64,000 bases of DNA from Taenia hydatigena (GCA_036345935.2 JADWOT020000006.1:5707543-5771542), one strand, 5' to 3'; positions 1 to 24,196 are shown, counted from the first letter of the stretch. The notes: generated from the letters alone by a model not told the origin. Made by a program: numbers and translations.

Positions 1-1796
1 GCCTAAGGGCGGAACCATGCATTTAAACTCACAACAAAAGGTAGCTTTGGAAATTCCTTTCTCTAATCGTGCCCCCATTTTGGCTTATTATTAAATCAAA
101 GCCACCCGTGCATCCACCGGTTCCTTGTCGCATTAAGAAGTGACATTGGCTGAAGAAGCTCATGGATCAAAACTGCCACCTTAGCGGCCCTACAAATGGC
201 ATACGACTGCCGATCATCAAGCCCTTGAGTCATCGTCGAAAACAGTTGAAGGCTAATCATTCCAAAGGCAGGCGTACTATGCGTGTGAGGAAAGGTCGGT
301 AGATTGGCCAAATATGGTCTTTAATTATGGGATGCTGGAAAAGCTTACATGCAGTTAGAAAAAATGCCTTTCTCCGACTTTTTGTGCAGCAAATTTTGCC
401 CTCCTGTTTGCATTCACTTAGTTGTGGAAGTGCATTTTAAGCAGTTATGTCTATTTTTTTTTAAAAACTGAAGTACATCTTCTAAAATTGGTGACTTACT
501 TTCTTCTCTGCTTACTTCATCACGCATACACTGCGTTCATTTGCAAAGTTTTTAAATGTCACATGTCAAAGCGATCATCGAATGCAGTAAACTGTCTTAA
601 TAGACAACTTTAAAGGACACGAAAAACAAGACGCTATTTGGAAAGTGTTTCGTGCTTTGGAGGTGAATGTAATTCTTAAATATGGTAACGCTAAACTGCT
701 CACCTAAGTAGCTCACCTGCCATTCCGTCACCGTAATTTGTGCTGCTGCACCTTGTAACCGTTACCCAATGCAAAGTCCCGAGAGCGTTTTACTGTCATG
801 CTAAGAGCATTGTAGAGAATGACAGACGTAATCGCATTTTTACCTTGGCAACCGCTTACGACGCACTGAACTTGGCAACTTAGCTATTCCATGGGGAAAT
901 TTGTGCAAACAGTATGCGATGGGATTAGAATTTCCTAGCTAATGTGAATTCAGTTTTCACGCGCTTCTATCAAAGCAAGTCTCATAGCCAAACCTCTTTT
1001 CCTCTTTTAAAAGGAATTTCGATGCTCTTAAAATGCGCTTTGCTAATTCGCCTACACTTTTAATGGATATGCAATTTTTATGATAGACGACCAAACCACC
1101 GTTTAAATGAAGAATTTGGACATTTAAAATAATTCTTTTTTATTATATAGTGAAAAAAATCCACTGACTAGCATTGAAGGAAGGAAAGTTTTTATGTTCA
1201 TGTCAATATGTAGTCAAATTCACCACCTTGGATAGTATTGTTGGCCCGCAGACGATGTGGCAGGCGATCGGCAAGATGCAGAGCACCGATGAGGTATCAA
1301 AAGCCCGTAATTTGGGATAAAATTGGCTTAAGCAGCTGACTATAAATGATTGCACTGCAATCGAGAACGGACTAATTTTCAAGGCGAAATAAGGAAAATA
1401 CCCGGGTGGAATAGGCATTGTCGATGTACAGCAGGACAGAGGACTACTGGCATGACGCGAAGGCCGGACCGCCCAGAGGTGGTGTAATGGCGGCGCTCCT
1501 AAGCGGCCTGCTAACAAAATTGAGAGTTACAGGGTATGCTTCGCTATGGTGTTTTGATACCAAAAACTCAATTTCACATCCCAAAATTACGCCCAAAACG
1601 AATGCTCTTTTTAGTTAAAAACTGGATTCTCTACCTGACATCGACAGTCCGGTTTGAATTTTGTGAATGGAATTCATACCACCATATTTAAAAAATAGAT
1701 AAAAACTGTAGGTGATTTTGTTTTGACGCACTTATGTGTATTTTATTCAAAAGTGAAATTATTTCTTTGAAAGATTTTTAACCGAAAACCCACAAG
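1..1796. other. Non-coding: upstream intron or intergenic sequence
   Basis: No convincing coding exon was seen. A GC-richer patch around 1,420-1,520 has short open frames on both strands but no splice context. Because the next feature is a terminal exon that opens at a splice acceptor, most of this stretch is probably the last intron of that gene. Confidence 0.5.
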
Positions 1797-2416
1797 CTGA
1801 AGTACCACCTCCCACGCCGAACTGGACGCCTCCCACATGTGAGCTCAATGCCGACGCGCTAGCAAATAACAACAGCGAGCAGAAGGAGCTAAAAGTGCTC
1901 CTCTTCAAGTTGATTCGTGATGTCCAGGAGATGCGAAATGACCTACAGTCGCTGGCGACTGAAGTGAGCACCCTAAGGCAACAACAGCAGCAGCGGCAGC
2001 AGTTGATTCGACCTCTGCGAACACCCATGTCGGAGCCGGATCTCTCGCCCCAACACCACACACCGAAGGCCAGCATCATAAAGCTCTCACCAACGTTAAT
2101 GTCAACTTGCATGGTGGACCAATACCCTGGCTCTTCATCGTCTTCCGAAGGCTTGAGTCGTCGTGGGAGCCAAAGTACTTCAGCCTCTGTCTCTGCTGTC
2201 TCAGCTAACTCCAGAGGCAACGTCTTTTTCTCCCCCGTCTCTCCACCGTCCCGATGCGTGAAATTCAATTTACCAGAGAAGCCAAAGAAGAATCACAAGG
2301 AGAGGCACTCCCACAAGTCGGAGAGAAGGTGGAACAGTGGGGAGGCCCCCCTCGACCCCTGTGATGCTTCCGCTACCGTCTGCGCGGTCTCGACGTCGGA
2401 TGAGTGCAGGAAGTAG
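1797..2416 (+). CDS. 3'-terminal exon of an unidentified gene (coiled coil plus Ser-rich, basic tail)
   Basis: The frame is open from an in-frame stop at 1,778 to TAG at 2,414-2,416, and the exon most likely starts at an acceptor AG at 1,795-1,796 or 1,801-1,802. The first ATG comes late, so this is an internal or terminal exon, not a whole gene. The start reads PPPTPNWTPP, followed by a short amphipathic stretch (KVLLFKLIRDVQEMRNDLQ, then a Gln run) typical of a coiled coil. After that comes a Ser-rich, probably disordered tail and a Lys/His-rich basic segment (KPKKNHKERHSHKSERR). Third codon positions are GC-rich compared with the flanks, and an AATAAA lies about 425 bp downstream. I do not recognise the family. 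The upstream exons lie outside the window. Confidence 0.6.
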
Positions 2417-2840
2417 CACAGGGTCCATTCGACACCATTTGCATCTCTACTGTTTGCTCAAGGAGCTGGATGTATGTATGTATGTGTGTACAAATGTGGC
2501 ATGGCGTAAAGTGTGATTGCCTGACTTTTCCCATTTTTCTACCGTCTTCATTTAATCACTAATTGCCTCTGGTTTGGCTGTTAAGTGTGAGTATATGTAC
2601 AGTTGTTATTTTATCAGTAAAAGAGGCCCTGCCTATTCCACCATGAATTCTTGGGGATGTAATACTGCTGCCTCTTTCTTTCTACAATATTTTCCACATT
2701 TGGTTTAGTCTAAAAAGTGCCCAACAGTGCATGTTTAAAAGCGGCCTGGCAATGTGATCCAAAGTCAAGTGTTAGCCTGAGTCATTTCGTGCAAATCGCA
2801 CTTGTTTGCTATTTGTCACTCAATTATTACCAAATTAAAA

Positions 2841-2846
2841 AATAAA
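2841..2846 (+). terminator. Polyadenylation signal AATAAA
   Basis: AATAAA lies about 425 bp after the TAG at 2,416, in AT-rich sequence. It is the most likely 3' end signal for the gene whose last exon ends at 2,416. Confidence 0.5.
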
Positions 2847-5800
2847 ATCTTTACCTTTATAAAAAATTGGGTTTGATTAGCCTTCTCTAGGTCAACCATG
2901 CATATTCTATTCGAATACTATGCCTCCTTTCATTTTCAAGGAAGTCCATGGGCGCCGTAGCATCTCAGCTATGCATCTTGCTTACATTTAATGGCCAGCT
3001 TTCTAAGTAAAAGCAGTTCAAAGCACAATATTCCTTTTTTATCTTTAGTAATGACCCAGAGAACTCAGAATCCGAATACAGAATGCAGATTACCACAGGC
3101 ATGTGGTGTTACTTTATGTGCTGATCATGTGATACCCATTTCGTTAGACCGGAATTTCATGTAAGGATATGATTACAAGAAGACGCGTCTTAATTTATTC
3201 ATATGAGCAGCTTTCGGCGCATGAGCTGCATACGATCTACTGATTTTCTTGCAAGACGCAATAGACATTTGCCTTCAGTAATCATCTGACTGGATCTATT
3301 CAAAATGCATTGGCTAGGGCTAGTGAGAGGAACTGGAAACAATTTGCTAAACAAGGGGTGTTTAAGGAAACTGAGGCTGTAACTTATACGACATTCAGTA
3401 ATGAGTGGCTGGAGTGCATGACGCAGGTCATTTCAAGATACCATGAAGGAGAATGTGGCACTGGACAAAAGTTCTTGCAGATCGAGATTCGTGGCTCTAG
3501 TCCATTGATCACCATTTGAATTGAAGACTTTAAAAAGAGCAAAAGAATGCATTAATGAGCCATAGTTTGATAACTGAAAGGTGCTTAAGTTTCGAAGGCA
3601 GTCGTGTGTCCATCTATCTGTCTCTGACAACGCTACTCGTGGTGGCGTTTTTTAAGTCCACATCAAAGGAGTCATTCCTGCGCGCATTCCATTAGCGCAT
3701 GCCCTGAGCTGATTTTATACAAGAGACAAACACTTCTGTGGACTAGATACACAAAAGTGTCCAGGAACACTGGCAGGACAGCAAGAGATTTGTACAGCAG
3801 CTGGCCCAGGATGCACCAGTCGCCCAGACATCCTTCCAGGCACTGGTTCAACGCTGCGGCATTTCATGAATGTAGCAGACGATAATGGGTGGAAATAAGT
3901 TGGGGTTTCCGCCCTTAAAATGAGTGCTTTTAGATTGTTCCGGACACCCCTAACGACTGACCTCACAATACAGACAGGTAAGCGGACATTAAATATCTTG
4001 AGGGATTTCCCTTGCGTCGAATGATGATGGATTATAATAACAGGCAAATAACCATTTCTTGTTGAAGGATCTGCTCCCATAACTGCTTCCATTTCATTAA
4101 TACTCATCTGTCCATTGGTTGAGGTGGATCGCATTTAAAACCAACCATCTAGCCGAAGCTTCATAGAGTGAGGAATTCTGTAGTAAGTCGACTGATTTAA
4201 TTTTTAATCTATCGGCGTTTTGATGGTGCTCAAACACAAAATCACTGGCCTTCTAACCTCTTCGATTTTGGGTGCCATCTTGATACTTCATATGGCTTCT
4301 TGCTGACTCATTAAGAAGTTTCATCCCAATTCGTAGACTATTGTGACGCCTTTGAAGTGGACCTGATTGCAACATGGCTTTGATGAAACGTGGTTGAAAG
4401 GAGTCACGGACTCTGAACTAATCCCAATCCTACTACAGTAGAGATGCAGGGAGAATTTGGTGGATGATGATATGATGATAATGATAATACTGATTCGAAA
4501 TGTTAGAAGCAGCCAGTCTTACTAATAACATTCTAAGTAGATCTAGTGAGTCCGGATAGAGTGTCAGTGATGTTGGACTTAGGAAAAGTAAATAATCAGC
4601 ACTCAATTTTCACATTCCCAGTAGAATGAGTTGAGGAAATGAGCTCAACATATTCCACTTTCATTCCTCATTTCCATACCCAATAAAGCTGGTGCTCTTA
4701 TAATTCTATGACCTAAAATTGCAATAAATATTGCTTAGTCCCTTGGGTTTCTTAAAAAAGTGGCCCGTTTTTTTAAATCCACCCCTTTCAGAGTTTTTCA
4801 TTTGTATCTCCTTCAAAATGCTCATTGGTTGCACCATTTTCGAACAGGATCTCAAAGATAAGATGATATCCGTTTTTGAGTACCGAGATTTTAGTTGTTA
4901 AGCCCCGGGTAGTGCAGTGGAAGCTTTTAACCTCTCTCATATTTTTACCATTCTTTGCTGGGAAGCACCTGCAAAACGGACTCATCCAATGTTCACGGGG
5001 CTTGGCATTTTGACTGGGAGGCATGATGAGGCTGTAAAACGGAAGAGGGTTGAACTTTTCCTATTTGAAGGGTAAAACGTTTTGAACAAGGGGATGTTTG
5101 TCTTAAAAGTGTATAATAGTGGAGAATATGGTAATTTTTCGGTCAAAATACTCAATGCTTCATGATTTCAACATTTCTAAGTTGTCATAAGAAGCTGTTA
5201 CATTATTAAATAAATAAATACCGATTTAGGAAATGATGCTCATGATTAGCTAAATAGCTACCTTAGGTGTTTTAATTTACCCCCATTTGGTTTGCTGATC
5301 TCAAACTGAGTTTCAATAATCCAGCCTTAGTATTGTTGCGCGTCAAGGATGCTTCAAAGACAAAACCAGACACAGTACGTATTGTTGACGAAGAGAAGAG
5401 CCGAGTGGCTACTGGCTTGATTTGGGTGCCATTCCCTTCAAGCATGGGGCCTTAAGTGCTCGAAAGGCAAAAAGAAGGAGTTAGGCAAACAATTAAGCTG
5501 TTGTATATCCCCTCGGCGTTCTCCATGGTCAGCTTCCGCACCGCAACGCAGTTGATGCTTCAAAAACAAAAAAGTAAAACACCCTTGATTCAGCTGCGCC
5601 AGCTATTAAATTTTGGTGAAGCGGAGAAGGTATCTGACTGCAACGTCACTGAGTTTCCTTGGCAATTCTACTAGTTCTCCAGGTTCAGCCTATTTTTTAG
5701 CTGTACCGGGGAATAGGGAAGTGTACTATCTTTTGTGTCCATCTCTAGTCGTGACAACACCAGGTCGAAAGCAGAGTCACTTAATAAAGGAGGAGATTTA

Positions 5801-8800
5801 AATTAGTTTTATGGAAATAAGCTTTTGCGTCTGCTCTTGCCTACCACTTAGCTCTTACCTCAGTGCTACCAAGCCAAATCTATCCGGGTTATATCCAGAT
5901 GGTAGAGGAGTGGAGCAGTTATCGCATGTTTACCTCATTGGCATCCGCGTGCAGGTACCGGAGATAACTGTAGATGGTTTACAACTAATGTCGTTTCAGT
6001 TGCTAATGTCATTCCTGCGGTACACTAGATTGAGTTAGTTGCCGAAAGGAACCATCAATTTCAACCCCTCTGCTGAGGTCGTCATAAATTCTCCCATCCG
6101 CAGCACACTACGAACTGAGCCCTAAGCGATAGACAGTAAAACACTTGTCCTTTGAGATCAGGTTTGCTTTCCAGTGGCAATATTGTAGCTTACTGAGGCG
6201 TCCCTAATGGCAGAAGAAGCTATAATGCTCAAAGTAGGAAGGCTAAGGGGCTACGGGCACGACCCAAATGCCATGCCATTTGAGAAAAGTACAATTAGCA
6301 GTCAAACAAGCACAGCACTACAACAATCTTTTACTTTTCCACTACTTATAAGCATAACAACATTCAAGAAGCTATTTAAATCACACCTCATACTCGCAAA
6401 TTAAAGGATATTTGTCCCCGTGAATTTCAGTTTACACGGTCCCATGCTTTATATTAAGGCATTGACGAGGTTGTTCCACTTCTTGCCCTTGTGTACTATT
6501 AGTTTAGCTCTTCGTCCTCCATTCTCAGTGGAAAATTGAAATTTCATGCATTCATTGTGAGAATGGGCAATCAAAACAACAATGCGAATGCGGTGCGTTT
6601 TCTTTTCCGGAAAAGATTCTCTGTGATATCGCGGACCTCACCTATTTTGGTAACAATTTTCACTCTACTTGCTGGGAAAAAAAGCATTCCATGGGAATAA
6701 ATTCGCTGCCCTTTCCGTAAACATTAAATGATGGAGGCAATTGCATTTGTTTAAAAAAGTTGATGAATTACTAGTTTGACGCCTTTCACCTTACTAAAGC
6801 GAAGTTCACCTCCAGATTGACACTATCTTCTGTTAGATTAAGCCTCATTTCTTTCTGTCTCAGATTGACTTAGATTAAGTGCCTAAGATTCCAACTCCTT
6901 CATGTCGCGAGTCACTTATTTCAGTGACGTCGCTTTAAAATTTTGTACTAAATTCTCCATCAGTGCATCTAAAGACTCTTTTTTGGCCTTAGCCCAAATC
7001 TTCTTAGTGTGATGGGTTCCATTGGAGAAAATCAACAAGTTGGGGTGTCGGGGTAAAAGTGAGGCTATCAGAATTCACGTACTTTTACGTAACAAGGCTC
7101 GTGATCCCTCAGTACCTCAACTTAGTATCCATGGCCAAGTTTGAAGTGCTCAAGTAATAAAACAGTATTCATTTCAACAGCATTTCAACAGGGCGGACTC
7201 TTCTCAGCCCGAGCTTCTCTATCTCCTCCCGCTTTGCCTTACGTTAATAAAGAACAAAAAGCCTCGATTCCTTTAGAGAGGGAACACAACTGAAAGTCAG
7301 GGAAATAAGGCATTTACTAAGCATGACTGAACCTATTAAGATCCTAACGGGTAAACGGCTTCATAATTTCCATTTCCGAACATTGGTCATAGCTGCCTAG
7401 AGAAACTCGTCTTATACACAGAGGCTAAAATGCTCCACCTCTTCGTGTTACTTTCATGCAAAAGTTCTAACAGAAAGCAACTGGCATACAGATCAAAATC
7501 ACCCTAAGAAATTCGATCAGGCTTTAGCAATTTTTCTCAGATGGTGCTCATGGGAGAATGCGGTGCCATGAAACTTTAACCAAATCCCCACAGCGTCCCA
7601 CCAAAACAGGCAACATTCTTCCCATGGCGCAACTTCATCGTAGCATGCTAACCGAGACTTTTATGATTTCGGACCGCCAGAGGGAGAGATTATGTAACAA
7701 ACACCTTCGTTACCAGTATCACATGCATTTGACGCCCCTAATCCACCCAACCCTATACACAAAGTAAATGCATTTTACTTAATCAAAGGGAAAAGCATGG
7801 TCAAAGCAATCAAAGTTTAAAATCTTTGCTGCGGTGGTCAATTCCCCATTGAGGCTCTAGTATGAAGCGTATAAAACGGCTGTCAACCTAAGTATACACT
7901 TGATTTCGTGATCTCTTCAGTGTTCACGATCCGTTCGCCCGCTTGGTGAGGTGAATTACCATTCACGCCCTTCAGCGGTAAAACCTTCGTGAGAATTCGA
8001 GACACTGTTTTTAAAACGGCAGTTTTAACTAAACAAGAACATCTGAATCGGTCATTGCCACTTCCTTTGGGGAAAAAGTGACAAAACTGCCTGACCAGAG
8101 GCTTAAGTCAGGCAAAGATTGTTTTTTCCTCAAAATCCTGTCAAATCATCATCCCATGTTTCATTATTCTTGCCTCTTCCATCCAGTCTCAATGAGCGAC
8201 TTCACCATACATAAAATGATGTCGCTATAAATCAACCAATGACCTAGTTCATGAGAGAGGACGACTGCGTACTTAGCGAAATGTCACGCACAACCTTTTA
8301 CCTGCAATCAGTCGCCCCGAGGACCATAATCACTCCGAAGGGAGTGCAAAGATGCATACGAAGGACCGAGATTCCCAAGTCTATTAATAGTCGAGGAGAA
8401 ATTTGACTTTTTTAGTTAGCCCTGTCCACTCATGCTCCCCCGCGCAGCCAGTAATTCGCTAGCAGGTTATTAACTAGATAGTTCTATTGCAGGACTCTAG
8501 CATTAAAACTAATTAAGCATTGAGATACCACTTGCTCTGTTCTAAAGGCTGTTTTAGTTGACGTTAGCCCCTAGCTCTGGAGTGAGTGGTCATTATGAAA
8601 AGTTACTTTCGAATTATTTTTAACGCGGCTGAAAAAGAAAAATGATCTGTGTATGAAGAGCTGGAAAAGCGAAGCATATAGGAACTCAGAGTCAGAGCTT
8701 GCGAAAACCCACTAATTGTTTATTGTAAACAAATATCATGCGAAGCTTTGATAGTTTGTCTAACTGTGCGTTGGGCTACACAGGAAGTTACGTCTCCGCA

Positions 8801-9213
8801 ACGTGTGCCAGTAGTCTCTCAACCCTTCTCCGTTGCATCCCACCGCTGCCACCGATACGGCGTCCCGAGTCTTCCATACATGTCTGGCCTTTTGGAGCAG
8901 AAGGGCTGAAAGTAGTTAAACATGGAGCCAGCCTACCGAAGCATCGCATAATTGGGAGGTAGAACAAGAAATTTAACCGAAGGTGTCATCCTATTCAAAT
9001 CTATTGAGAATTGCATTCCCCATCCCCAACCAATGTTGATAAAAATGTATTCGTTGAACAAATATAACCCAGGAGGATGGAGTGAAGCAGTCACGGGCTT
9101 TCATTTTTAAATTAACCATTTAGCTTTAATTGTAACACGCTTGTTGTCTCTCAATTCCCGGTTTCGTTTACGAACACTTGGTTGGGTATTTTTGCCTTTG
9201 TCCAAGTACTTGC
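2847..9213. other. Intergenic, no gene recognised
   Basis: AT-rich sequence with many short open frames, none with a recognisable domain or supported splice sites. The longest, about 139 codons on the minus strand at 3,715-4,134, is within chance expectation at this base composition. A small ATG/GAT-rich microsatellite-like patch lies at about 4,460-4,490. A GC-richer patch lies at about 8,780-8,950. Confidence 0.6.
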
Positions 9214-9229
9214 CTTCTTTTGCCTTCAG
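9214..9229 (+). repeat. Left arm of a 16-bp perfect inverted repeat
   Basis: CTTCTTTTGCCTTCAG at this position is the exact reverse complement of 9,844-9,859, with 614 bp between the arms. The flanks do not extend the match. It could be the ends of a small non-autonomous DNA element, but no target-site duplication was seen. Confidence 0.4.
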
Positions 9230-9843
9230 GATAGCCTCGGGAAACTACAACAATCTTCATTTATAGACGAAAATTCGAAATTTCACAATGTTCGGAGTGA
9301 TATGCACGGAGAAGTACTCCTAGCAGATTACAGGGAACACTAAAAGGTTACAAAGGCAAAGCGAAAACGCCACCTTTGTGGTTTTTCTGGAGCGCAAGCT
9401 ATATCTTACGCTGAAGATCTTTTACTGATCCATAAAATAATGACCTTTAGTTGGATATATTTAAATGCCAATTTTGGGTTTCGCATACATCAATTTTCTA
9501 TGAACGAGAACACGAGTAGAACTGTTCATAGAATAATTAAATTTGGAATAAGGCAGAATTGTGATGATTAAGTAGTTTAATTAATTCTGCGTTTGACCAT
9601 TCGGACAATCCAAAGTAAGCGCAGATGTCCTCATGCTTGGTGGAATGCCACCAGCGTCTCGATCTCCGCGTTTATTAGTATGTACTTTCTGGTAATAATA
9701 ACGTGGCTTCTCAAGGCTTTAAATAGGTCCCAGAAGCTGCAAACTAAAACTTGTCTGATTTTGCCTGCATATAGGCGAGTAATCTCGGAGAAAAGTGGAA
9801 TGCGAAAATGAAGATCTGGGGTGTGTAACAAAATTAGAATTTA

Positions 9844-9859
9844 CTGAAGGCAAAAGAAG
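9844..9859 (-). repeat. Right arm of the 16-bp perfect inverted repeat
   Basis: CTGAAGGCAAAAGAAG, the exact reverse complement of 9,214-9,229. A related, imperfect direct copy of the left arm lies near 10,265-10,280 (GCTTTTGCCTTCAAGG). Confidence 0.4.
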
Positions 9860-10133
9860 ACACAGTAATGCATATATAATGTTATGTACATATATATCCG
9901 GTGAACAAAAGGAATCGGAGCTGCTAGTATGGTGGATAGGTCAGCCCACCCGAGCAAAGGCAAAATAGCGGACTAAGTGCCCGTAACAGGGACCGAGAGT
10001 TAAGCAAACAGTAGACGATCATCACCAACAACAACAAAAATTAGGGTGCAAAGTTTGATAGCGTAACGTTTTTGGCATTTTTATAGAGGAAACTACTTTG
10101 CAAGCTACTGTTATTATACTTTGTTTGCTGTGG

Positions 10134-10212
10134 CTGCTGGTTTCGGCTACAATGACTTGGAGTGTCCATATTACTCTAGCCGGGTAGGCTGGCCTCCAAG
10201 TCATGCCAGCAG
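10134..10212. other. Long imperfect hairpin (two perfect stems)
   Basis: CTGCTGG at 10,134-10,140 pairs with CCAGCAG at 10,206-10,212. ATGACTTGGAG at 10,152-10,162 pairs perfectly with CTCCAAGTCAT at 10,194-10,204. The two stems are separated by an 11-nt bulge on the 5' side and 1 nt on the 3' side, with a 31-nt terminal loop. It sits about 500 bp upstream of the PRP16 start codon. It resembles no RNA family I can name. It could be a structured RNA, a miRNA-like precursor or a chance palindrome. Confidence 0.4.
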
Positions 10213-10709
10213 TCCATTCCCTCCGCTTGTTAAATACATTATATATTTTTGTCTCAGTATTATGCCTGCTTTTGCCTTCAAGGAAGTCTCAGGACGCTGC
10301 AACTGAGAATTCGCCAGTCAAATATTGAGCAAAAAGCATTACTAGATGACGTTCTTAGCAGGCCTTTAAAGGCGGAATTCGTTAATTTAATTAGCTCGTT
10401 ACCTTACCGTTCCCATACTAAGCTACTAAATTTAATTGTAGAAAAGTTTACTTATAATGTTTTAGCAAATACGCGGTTAATGCGAATTAGGAGGTATTTG
10501 TGCGGCTTGTCTGACTGCGTGTTAATTTTCTTCAGGTATTTTGTTTGTGGTGAAATGGCTACGCATTTGCACATAGTGTCCTTCATATTCTTAAAATTCA
10601 TTATTGGCCCATAATGTGAGACTACACTACCGTATTTCTGGTCTATTATTTCCATCTTAAGACACCTATTCTGCGCAACTTGTTTTATTTGTTTTTCACT
10701 TTTTGAAGT

Positions 10710-22014
<11,305 letters not shown>

Positions 22015-22077
22015 GATGGCTGCTCAATGCTTCCTTTCCTCCAATTTTTCTTCCCTGTATATATGCGTCGAAAATTT

Positions 22078-22083
22078 AATAAA
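22078..22083 (+). terminator. Polyadenylation signal of PRP16
   Basis: AATAAA 64 bp after the PRP16 stop codon (TAA 22,012-22,014), inside AATTTAATAAATC. The spacing is right for a compact 3' UTR. Confidence 0.7.
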
Positions 22084-23583
22084 TCATCTCCAACTACTAT
22101 TTTCCTTTGTGGCTTTTTTCTACTTTTCTTGCTTGCATTTTTGCTCGAGAAATGTAGTCGGCAATTACTTTTGCGGCAACTGTGACTGGAAAATCGGTCA
22201 AAGCTGCCGCTTATGGTGGCCATTCAGCTTTTTTGTTCAGGTTCGGTACTGTTAAGCCAAATTAAACTTGGGGAATAGTTGCTTCAATTCAAGCTAAAGG
22301 ACTTGGATCTTTGTTTCCTTTTGTATTCTGACACGTCATTTGAAATTAGTTCTTCTCTAGTTTACATGCTCGTGAGCTTTTCAATGCTCCTACGTTTTTG
22401 CCTAAAATAAAATTCCTATTGGAGTAGCATGGCGGTCGCATAGCAGTGTAAAGGGAATCTCTTCTCGACAAACGCAAGCCAGTTGAAGTGCATTGCCGCA
22501 TTTGGTTGCAGGTGACGTCGGCCTTTGTTTGAAATGATTGATGTGCAAATGTAGGTGAACGCGGGTGTTATGAGAGGTTCACACATTCAATTCTCTGGAT
22601 GCCTAATAAGTTCTTTCGCAACCGAGGCGCTTCCCCACCTACAATCATTTCAAAGTGCCATAGTTCACCGCAGTAGCAGACATTCCTGTACGAACCGCTG
22701 AGAGGGTCATTGTGAATAGCTTCCTTTCCATAGGTCGTCCAAAATCGTAAGCGTTGCTTGTTGTCATGCGAATAAGGTTGATCGTGTGCCTCGGATCCGT
22801 TTTTTTTGCTTTCGTCTGTGACTAAATCTCAGGCGGATTGCGTTTTACCACTTTGAAGACGAGAGTATAAACTTTGGCTAATCGACTCCATCCGTGCTTT
22901 AATTGAATCACGTAATGGGAGGGTTAAAAATAAACAAGATACAAGTTATTTATGAATGGAGTAAGGGATGTGCTTTATCTGTTGCCACCTTCTCTAGATT
23001 CCCTAAACTATCAACACAAGGCGCGTTTTCTTGTGCACACACACACACACGCATCCGCGTGTCTTAGGTGGAGGCACAATTTACATTTCGCCACCCGTCT
23101 TCACATCACGAACCAAAACACGTTATTGTGCTGATTCACGTGCAAAAAGTGTTTGTTTCTGGAGAATTCGCTGGCTAATGTGTGCATGGCGAGCATTTGG
23201 TTGGTTGCGTTAGGTCCCTTTTCAGTATCATGGAAAAAAGTGGGTTTTCATTCACTACTGAATAGTGATATATTTTGCCGTAAATGTTGTGCATACTTGT
23301 GACACTCACCTTCTTCTGACTCACTTCACAAAGTATTGCACATCACGGCCTCGCCGTTAACCTCACTCACCTTTGTTCACCGGGGCCAGAGGCCGTGCCG
23401 CGAGCCACAGCCGCCTAAGTTCTGAATTTTGCATAGGGTTGAGATACACGCAACTACTTTTTCCACCAAAGATCCGCTTCGACCCACTTTTTAGCTTGAA
23501 ATTTCTTGTAATGCAATCGTTTCCCCGTTACTTTAGAATTTGGAGATGGAAAACCATTACCTTGTTTTTCGTTTTAGTTTACG
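22084..23583. other. Intergenic between PRP16 and SEM1
   Basis: About 1.5 kb with no recognised gene. A 15-bp CA repeat lies at 23,036-23,050 and a GC-richer patch at about 23,350-23,420, which may belong to the SEM1 promoter. Just before the SEM1 ATG, the sequence TTTTTCGTTTTAG has the form of a splice acceptor. Confidence 0.5.
23571..23579 (+). promoter_or_regulatory. Acceptor-like sequence just upstream of the SEM1 start codon
   Basis: TTGTTTTTCGTTTTAG ends 4-5 bp before the ATG. Cestodes use spliced-leader trans-splicing on a subset of genes, and such acceptors sit close to the start codon. A 5' UTR intron would look the same. No spliced-leader RNA gene was recognised in the window. Confidence 0.3.
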
Positions 23584-24196
23584 ATGGCTAAATCAGACGC
23601 CAACGAGAAGCAGGGCATTTACCAGGACGTCAATGAATTCGAGGAGTTCATCGTAGAAGGTAAAACAGCATTCCAAGGGTTTTAGCTTGATATTATCACA
23701 AAGGACATTATCTACACAGTTTTCTCTGGACCTTTTCAGATTGGAACACAAGTGAGGAGGACGAGAGTGATAGAAATGTGTGGGATGAGGAGTGGGATCA
23801 TGATGATTACGAAAATGATGAATTTACACAAAGTCTGAGGTAGGTCTGCTTCGCTACCTGTCACCCCTGGGGACTGCTGTACACTTCATCTTTTTGTCAA
23901 CAAGTCTGAGCTTACTAAGCCCCGAACGGTTTTATGGGGAACACTTTTGACTTTTTATGATGTGTAAAAACGCCCCTTTTTGGGGCTCTCTACTCGAAGC
24001 CGATCTTTTGTGCTACAAATGGGCTCAGCGGTGGCGATGGTAGGTGGGTGAATTCCTGTGTGGGATAGTGTTGGGTAACCAAGCCTCTTGTCGCCTTGTG
24101 GGGCGGAGATCTTTCGACTCTCGCTATGGCCATTAATATAATTCCCTTTTTACTGATTTTAGGAACGACCTCAAAGAGTGGGGATACTTGTCATGA
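23584..24196 (+). CDS. SEM1: 26S proteasome complex subunit SEM1 (DSS1), 3 exons
   Basis: Small acidic, disordered protein. In other eukaryotes it is a proteasome lid subunit that also stabilises BRCA2 and the TREX-2 mRNA-export complex. Exons 23584-23659, 23740-23839 and 24163-24196 join in phase and encode 69 residues (human 70). The first conserved block reads NEFEEFIVEDWN (human DEFEEFPAEDW). The second reads NVWDEEWDHDDYENDEF (human HVWEDNWDDDNVEDDF), carrying the paired Trp residues that define the family. The C-terminal helix reads LRNDLKEWGYLS (human LRAELEKHGYKMETS). Introns are 80 and 323 bp with GT-AG borders. The ATG is 5 bp after an acceptor-like TTTTAG, so the mRNA may carry a 5' UTR intron or a trans-spliced leader. 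Confidence 0.95.

Noticed and set aside
1759..2268. 169-codon minus-strand ORF opposite the first coding exon
   Set aside because: Shadow of the + strand frame. Its poly-Cys stretch is the complement of a Gln-repeat region and it lacks a sensible protein pattern.
3715..4134. 139-codon minus-strand ORF
   Set aside because: No domain, no codon bias and no splice context. A few frames of this length are expected by chance in 64 kb of AT-rich DNA.
5455..5555. Short frame reading GKQLSCCISPRRSP, like the N-terminus of cyclin Y
   Set aside because: Only a short low-complexity match. It ends in TGA and no cyclin box or matching exon follows on this strand.
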